This document shows, piece after piece, positions 59,629 through 64,000 of a DNA stretch of 64,000 nt. The notes beneath the pieces were generated by a model that did no database searches, was not told the origin of the DNA, and saw only the letters and a program-made list of their open reading frames with translations. A program made the translations under genes and the position numbers. The DNA comes from Lanius collurio (Eukaryota > Chordata > Aves > Passeriformes > Laniidae): positions 17,652,443 through 17,716,442 of the forward strand of contig JACBWW010000017.1 of the NCBI GenBank assembly GCA_020086605.1, read 5' to 3'. Position 1 is the stretch's first letter, and each line of letters starts with the position of its first letter.

Positions 59629-62600
59629 GTCGGTGCGGGATGGGCGGCGGGACTGGCCCGCTTTGTGCGGGGGCGGCGGGGGCTGCATTGTGCGGGGGGC
59701 CGGGACGAGGGTACGGCGGGGAAGCGGGGCGGTGATGTGAGACCTCTCCCGGCTCCCGCCGGCCGCCGCGGACCCCGCAGCCCGGAGAAGCGAAGGCAGC
59801 CCCGTGGCTGGGGAGCTTTTGTTATTGGCAGGGGCAGGGGCTGCGCTGGCCTCATTGTACTGCCCCCTCCGTTCCTCCCTCCGTCCCTCGGTGCCGCCGG
59901 AGCTGTTGCATTGCGTCCTTTTCCCCCGGTTTCCCCTCTCCTCACTGTGCCCGCTGCAGGGCCCGACGCTGCGGTGAGAGGCGGGTGGGGGGCATTGGCG
60001 GCCGCAGGCCGTGCGGGGCCGCCGTGCTGGGGTTTGCCCCCCGGGCTGACGGCGCGGCTCAGCCACGGCCCCGGGACGTTTCCGGGCCTCCGCCGGGCCT
60101 TTTGTTCGGCGCGGTGGCTCCCGCCGGCCGGGTGGGGTCTGTCACCGCTGCCCCATGTCAGGCGGGCAGAGACGCTCCCCGGCCGGGCAGGGTCGGCCTT
60201 CGCCTCCGCCCTCACCCGGGCGGTGCAGAAGCTGCAGCGAGTCAGTGCCCGAGCGCCCTGGGGGCACCTGGAGCAGCTCTGATGCTCCTGTGCAGGGCTG
60301 CGGGTCCTGCCCTGGGCTGCGAGGTGCACCTGGCCTCCAGCCCCTCCCCGTGTGAAAACTCGGCGAGGACGGGGAGACGCCGCCGTGCCCCCCTCGCCCT
60401 CTGCCTTGCGTTTGGTGGCAGGAGGGCAACCCCTCTGTCGGGCTGCGACAGGGATCCTGCGGCGGCATCGCGCCTGCCGGGACCACGGGTATGTCAGGAT
60501 GCAGAAAACTTATGTACATAGGGGTACAAGACGTGTTAGAAGGAAATGCATCCTCCCCTGTGGTCAGTGTTGGCCTTGTGGCATGTATTGTCAAATAGCT
60601 AAATGTGTCATCTAGGATGAACGATCATACACCGCTGGGCCTTCATGGCAGCGGGCTGGCAGCGTTCTTCCCCCTGCGGTGGGGTGGATGTGCACCACGT
60701 GAAGGGTACGCTTATGTCCTCTTTCCTCAAAGCTTTTCTGATCTCTCACCGATTGTAACAGTCAGTAAGCAATTACTGCCGCAAGAGTAAGGTTAAAAGT
60801 AACCTTTTTGGACTTTTTCTTTCATGGTGGTATTTAAGTACACCAAGTAGAATCCGGGTGGGCATATGTTCACACACAGAGTAGTCAAAAGGCAAAGGAG
60901 TCTTGTAGGAAAACCTACCTGTCGGACATCAAATGTAATACCAGATTTTGCCTTTTTAAAAGGGTAAAACAATAGCAGTTCTGAAATAAGAACCACTAAC
61001 TATAACTCAAAAGCCACTAAACTTAGGATATACTGAGTTTATTGATAAGCATGCCAGAAAACCAGAGCTAGGTTTGGCCCATGAAGCTGGCATTTGAGAT
61101 ACCAAGGTAATATAAAAATCTGATGTAATTTCTGTATCATATGGGAAATCTTCTTTATATATATGAGCAAAGTGATGAGGTTGGCAAAATTAGTGCCTTT
61201 CAACTGCCCTGTTGATCATGCCTTCTGTTGTCAAGCTTAATTCAGATGGCATGGAAAGGCTTGTCTCAGTACCTGCTACGTCCACATAAAGACTAATGGC
61301 TGATTATTTGAGTAATAGCAGCTGTGTCAGTGAGTAGAGAACATTTTTATCAAAATAGAATTGTCAGATTTTATCTTCCATGTAAGAACATCTGAGTTCT
61401 CACAGTTTTCATTTTCCAAAGCCTGATTACAAGCCTAGTCTTTACTCTTTGGACGTATACATTAGTAAAAGGGCATACGTAGAGCTGATCTCATATCAAA
61501 GTGTATTCTGCTTCCTAGTTACCTGCTACTTACTGTCAATCTTTTTTTTGAAAGTTTTGTGATGCCAGCTTAGCCTTGAATAAGTTCCTGAACATCAGTT
61601 GTGATGATTTTCTGGGGAAGAGTTTTTGTATCAGGAACATTCCCACTTTGTATAGCACAGTAAGTGCTAAATGTTTGTAAAACCTAAACTAACTGGTTTT
61701 TCTCTCTTGCCCTTTTTGTACCATGGTCATAGTTGTAGGTCCCAGAAAAGAGCCATTGCCAAAGTTCATGGATGTTTGCAGATGACTGTCTTTCCCTTTG
61801 TGGCTGGGAATAAACTAGTTAAAAACCAAGGGCTTGAAATAAAGATCAAGGTTAGAAAGCCAGAGCATGCCATTAGGGAATAATTGCTTCAGCTGCAGTA
61901 TTCATTGTTGGACAGGTTACATGAGACTTGGGTGGAGAACCCTCCTCCTGGTGGGACAGATCAGATGAGACTTGGTTAAGATGTTCCATGCCTGTGTTAA
62001 AAAACCAAATAAACAGGTCTTGGATTTGGAGCTTTTTGAAGGTGGGATTTGTAGTCAGTGTTCTAATTAAGGAAGGGATGAGGAGGGATGCTTTGCATCA
62101 AGCTTTTCTCTCCTTCATTGCTCTCAGACATATGTTCAGACAGTCCCAGCTTCAAATTCTCCTCAGCCAGACTGATTACATAATTTGTGCATATGAAAAG
62201 TACTGGTAATTAAGCTCTGCACTTAGCACCATATTTAGAAAACTGAATGAAATTTTTTTGCAGGTCTCTTGTGGCCTCTGAAGGTCACAGAGGTATCCTC
62301 TAAGTTTCAGCAACTTGTTTTCTTTAATAAGGTAAAATTCTCACAGATGAGTTGCTCACTTTTGTCAGTGTTGGTGCTTAGAACCCCAGCAGCAAGGCTG
62401 TTAGATGTCCATGAAGGTTCACCTTAGAACCTTTACTTCTCTCAAGTATGTAAAACCTGACAGGTATTTCAGATGAGGACTAAATTATGGTTTTGTGGGG
62501 GTTTTGTTTGGTTTTGGTTTTATCTCGGTTTTTTAGTTGTTCTAACAGGTATTCCAGAACTTAAATTTGTTTTGACACTGAAACGAATGTTTGAAAATTT

Positions 62601-64000
62601 TGAAACAAGCAAACAAAAAAGCCCCCAAACTAACCCTTAAGCTGAATTCCTATTGGCGTTGGTGATTTGTTTGGTGAGTACACAAAATATATGGTGCATG
62701 TTTTTCACATGAATAGGTCCTGTGTAAAACCTAACAGCAGACCCTTGGCAAACAGGAATGTAAGAGTTATATGAAGAGGTAACATGAGCCCAGGGGAATG
62801 TAAGCATAATCAGTGTAATTTGGGAAGGGATTACATTTCTTTATTGCCTGTAAACTTTGCTTCTCAGTAGGAAGATGGGGATCATTCATTTGTAGCTGCT
62901 AGGGAAGTCTTTTAAGACAAATCCTGGAATATTCTGTTATAGTGCCGAAATCTGATATCATATTTGTCTGCTGCAGTGTGTATTGGTTTTAACTTGTATT
63001 TCAGTTGGTCTTCCTATTTTATTAGTTGCTCAAAATTAAGAAGTTATGAATAATAAAGTAATAGTTGAGCAATAAATAGCACTCAATTCAAGTACTAGCC
63101 TGCTAGTAGACAAATATGCACAGGAAATCCCACCTTCACAATCCCAGAATGAGATTAGGTAGATAATTATTTTCCAGTATGATGGTGAATAAAAATTCAG
63201 ATGTTGCTGCTTAGTCAGAATCTGCAGTGTTTTTTCCCCTCTGTGTGCATGGAGGACAGGAGGGTTGATGCTTGAGTCCTGCTGTATGAAGTTGTCCACA
63301 AGCAGCCATTCCATTACTTTGTGGAAGCTAACTTCACAACCATTTCAGATGGATATTCTGCAAAGTCTGCTGTTGTGGACAGCACAGTAACAGCTCTGAG
63401 AATACCCTCCAGTTCTGGGTTTGTTTTTTGTGTTGTTGTTTTTAAACTAGTTATTCCAAGCTTGGAGTTTTAGAGATGATGATAAAGTTTAGATGATGCA
63501 GAAATAGTCTTTAATAGTCTTTTCTCTCTTTCCTCTTGTACTGCCATACTGCCTCTTCTCATTCAGCTGCAAATTAGTAATGACAGTCAAATCCAAAGGT
63601 TTATTTCATTGGGACCACAAATGGACTCCCCAGAATAGAAGCTAAATTGCTCTAAAGCAGTACAAAAAATGTTGCTTTATTTTAGTGGAGGAGCCAGATG
63701 TTCACTCAGTACTACATGGTGTTGTAAAATGTTAATGAAGATGAGGTATTTGTTGGTTTTATCAATAATCAGATCCAGGTAAGCACTAGGTTTTGGTTGG
63801 GTTTTTTTCATGTTTTTCTTGAACTACTAATGCCTGCAAATGCCTAGTAACTGATTTCTCTCAGACTGATGAACAAGTTACCTAGGTGATCTGAGGATTT
63901 AAAACTGCAGTCTTTTTCTCCTAAGCATTTGTGTTCACTCTTTTGGCATCTAATACCTTGCACTTAGTGGTTCAACTTACCTTTAATAATGTTTCTGTGC
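59629..64000 (+). other. FAM171A1: FAM171A1 intron 1, 5' part
   Basis: Begins at the GT donor (59,629-59,630) and runs off the window edge, so intron 1 is over 4.37 kb. The first 850 bp are still CpG island; after about 60,500 the sequence becomes AT-rich. No further exon with similarity to the conserved FAM171A1 extracellular domain was recognised. T/G-rich low-complexity sequence lies near 62,495-62,545. Open frames up to 205 codons in 59,665-60,521 on both strands are GC-driven shadows. Confidence 0.8.

Larger units (their letters stand above)
57904..60480 (+). promoter_or_regulatory. FAM171A1: CpG island promoter of FAM171A1
   Basis: Base composition changes abruptly from AT-rich to very GC-rich, with dense CpG, especially 58,440-60,290, spanning the FAM171A1 first exon. 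No TATA box at a plausible distance was seen, which fits a broad CpG-island promoter with dispersed start sites. The transcription start cannot be fixed; the leader visible before the start codon suggests it lies upstream of 59,378, possibly inside or near the N gap at 58,693-59,085. Divergent antisense transcription is possible, as in many such islands, but no minus-strand gene was recognised. Confidence 0.88.

Noticed and set aside
59535..59733. FAM171A1 exon read through the donor as one 66-codon ORF
   Set aside because: Sequence after CAAG|GT is Gly/Ala/Arg low complexity unlike the family, while splicing at 59,628 restores the conserved Gln-Glu-Val junction.
58159..60066. Very long open frames (234-508 codons) on both strands across the CpG island
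   Set aside because: They run through the 393-N gap, which is translated as X, and the rest is GC-rich sequence with few stop codons. Products are low-complexity Pro/Arg/Gly/Ala with no homology.

Overview
The window looks like avian nuclear DNA. At least four clear CR1 LINE fragments are present, with the 3' ends and terminal ATTCTATG-type octamers typical of bird CR1. Most of the window is AT-rich single-copy sequence, and one strongly CpG-rich promoter lies near the right end. There is no operon, CRISPR array, rRNA, tRNA or bacterial or phage gene organisation. I could not fix the species or family.

Layout: positions 1 to about 57,900 form a gene desert. No open reading frame in it has recognisable homology, and most are 60-150 codons long with scattered stops. 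Recognisable content is repetitive: CR1 fragments at about 18,004-19,064 (+, with part of the reverse transcriptase region), 23,500-23,961 (+), 23,990-24,153 (+), 24,690-25,010 (degenerate), 39,655-39,738 (+), 41,845-42,110 and 42,585-42,900 (old, uncertain), 50,551-50,655 (-), 55,251-55,870 (-) and 56,430-57,023 (+). There are also several microsatellites, an old 63-bp-spaced duplication, two possible enhancer-like blocks, and an assembly gap at 24,224-24,614.

From about 57,904 to 60,480 there is a CpG island with a second assembly gap (58,693-59,085). Inside it lies the first coding exon of FAM171A1 (astroprincin), ATG at 59,535, ending at a GT donor after 59,628. The rest of the window (59,629-64,000) is the start of its first intron. 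The exon encodes a signal peptide and ends in phase 1, as expected for this type I membrane protein. In the human genome the neighbour upstream of FAM171A1 is ITGA8, so the desert is probably the ITGA8-FAM171A1 intergenic interval; no ITGA8 exon was recognised here.

The most interesting signal is in the FAM171A1 leader. Two upstream ORFs are chained to the main ORF by overlapping stop/start codons (TGATG at 59,450-59,454 and ATGA at 59,535-59,538). The second also encodes a hydrophobic, signal-peptide-like segment in a different frame. I found no convincing evidence of a wholly new biological system elsewhere in the window.
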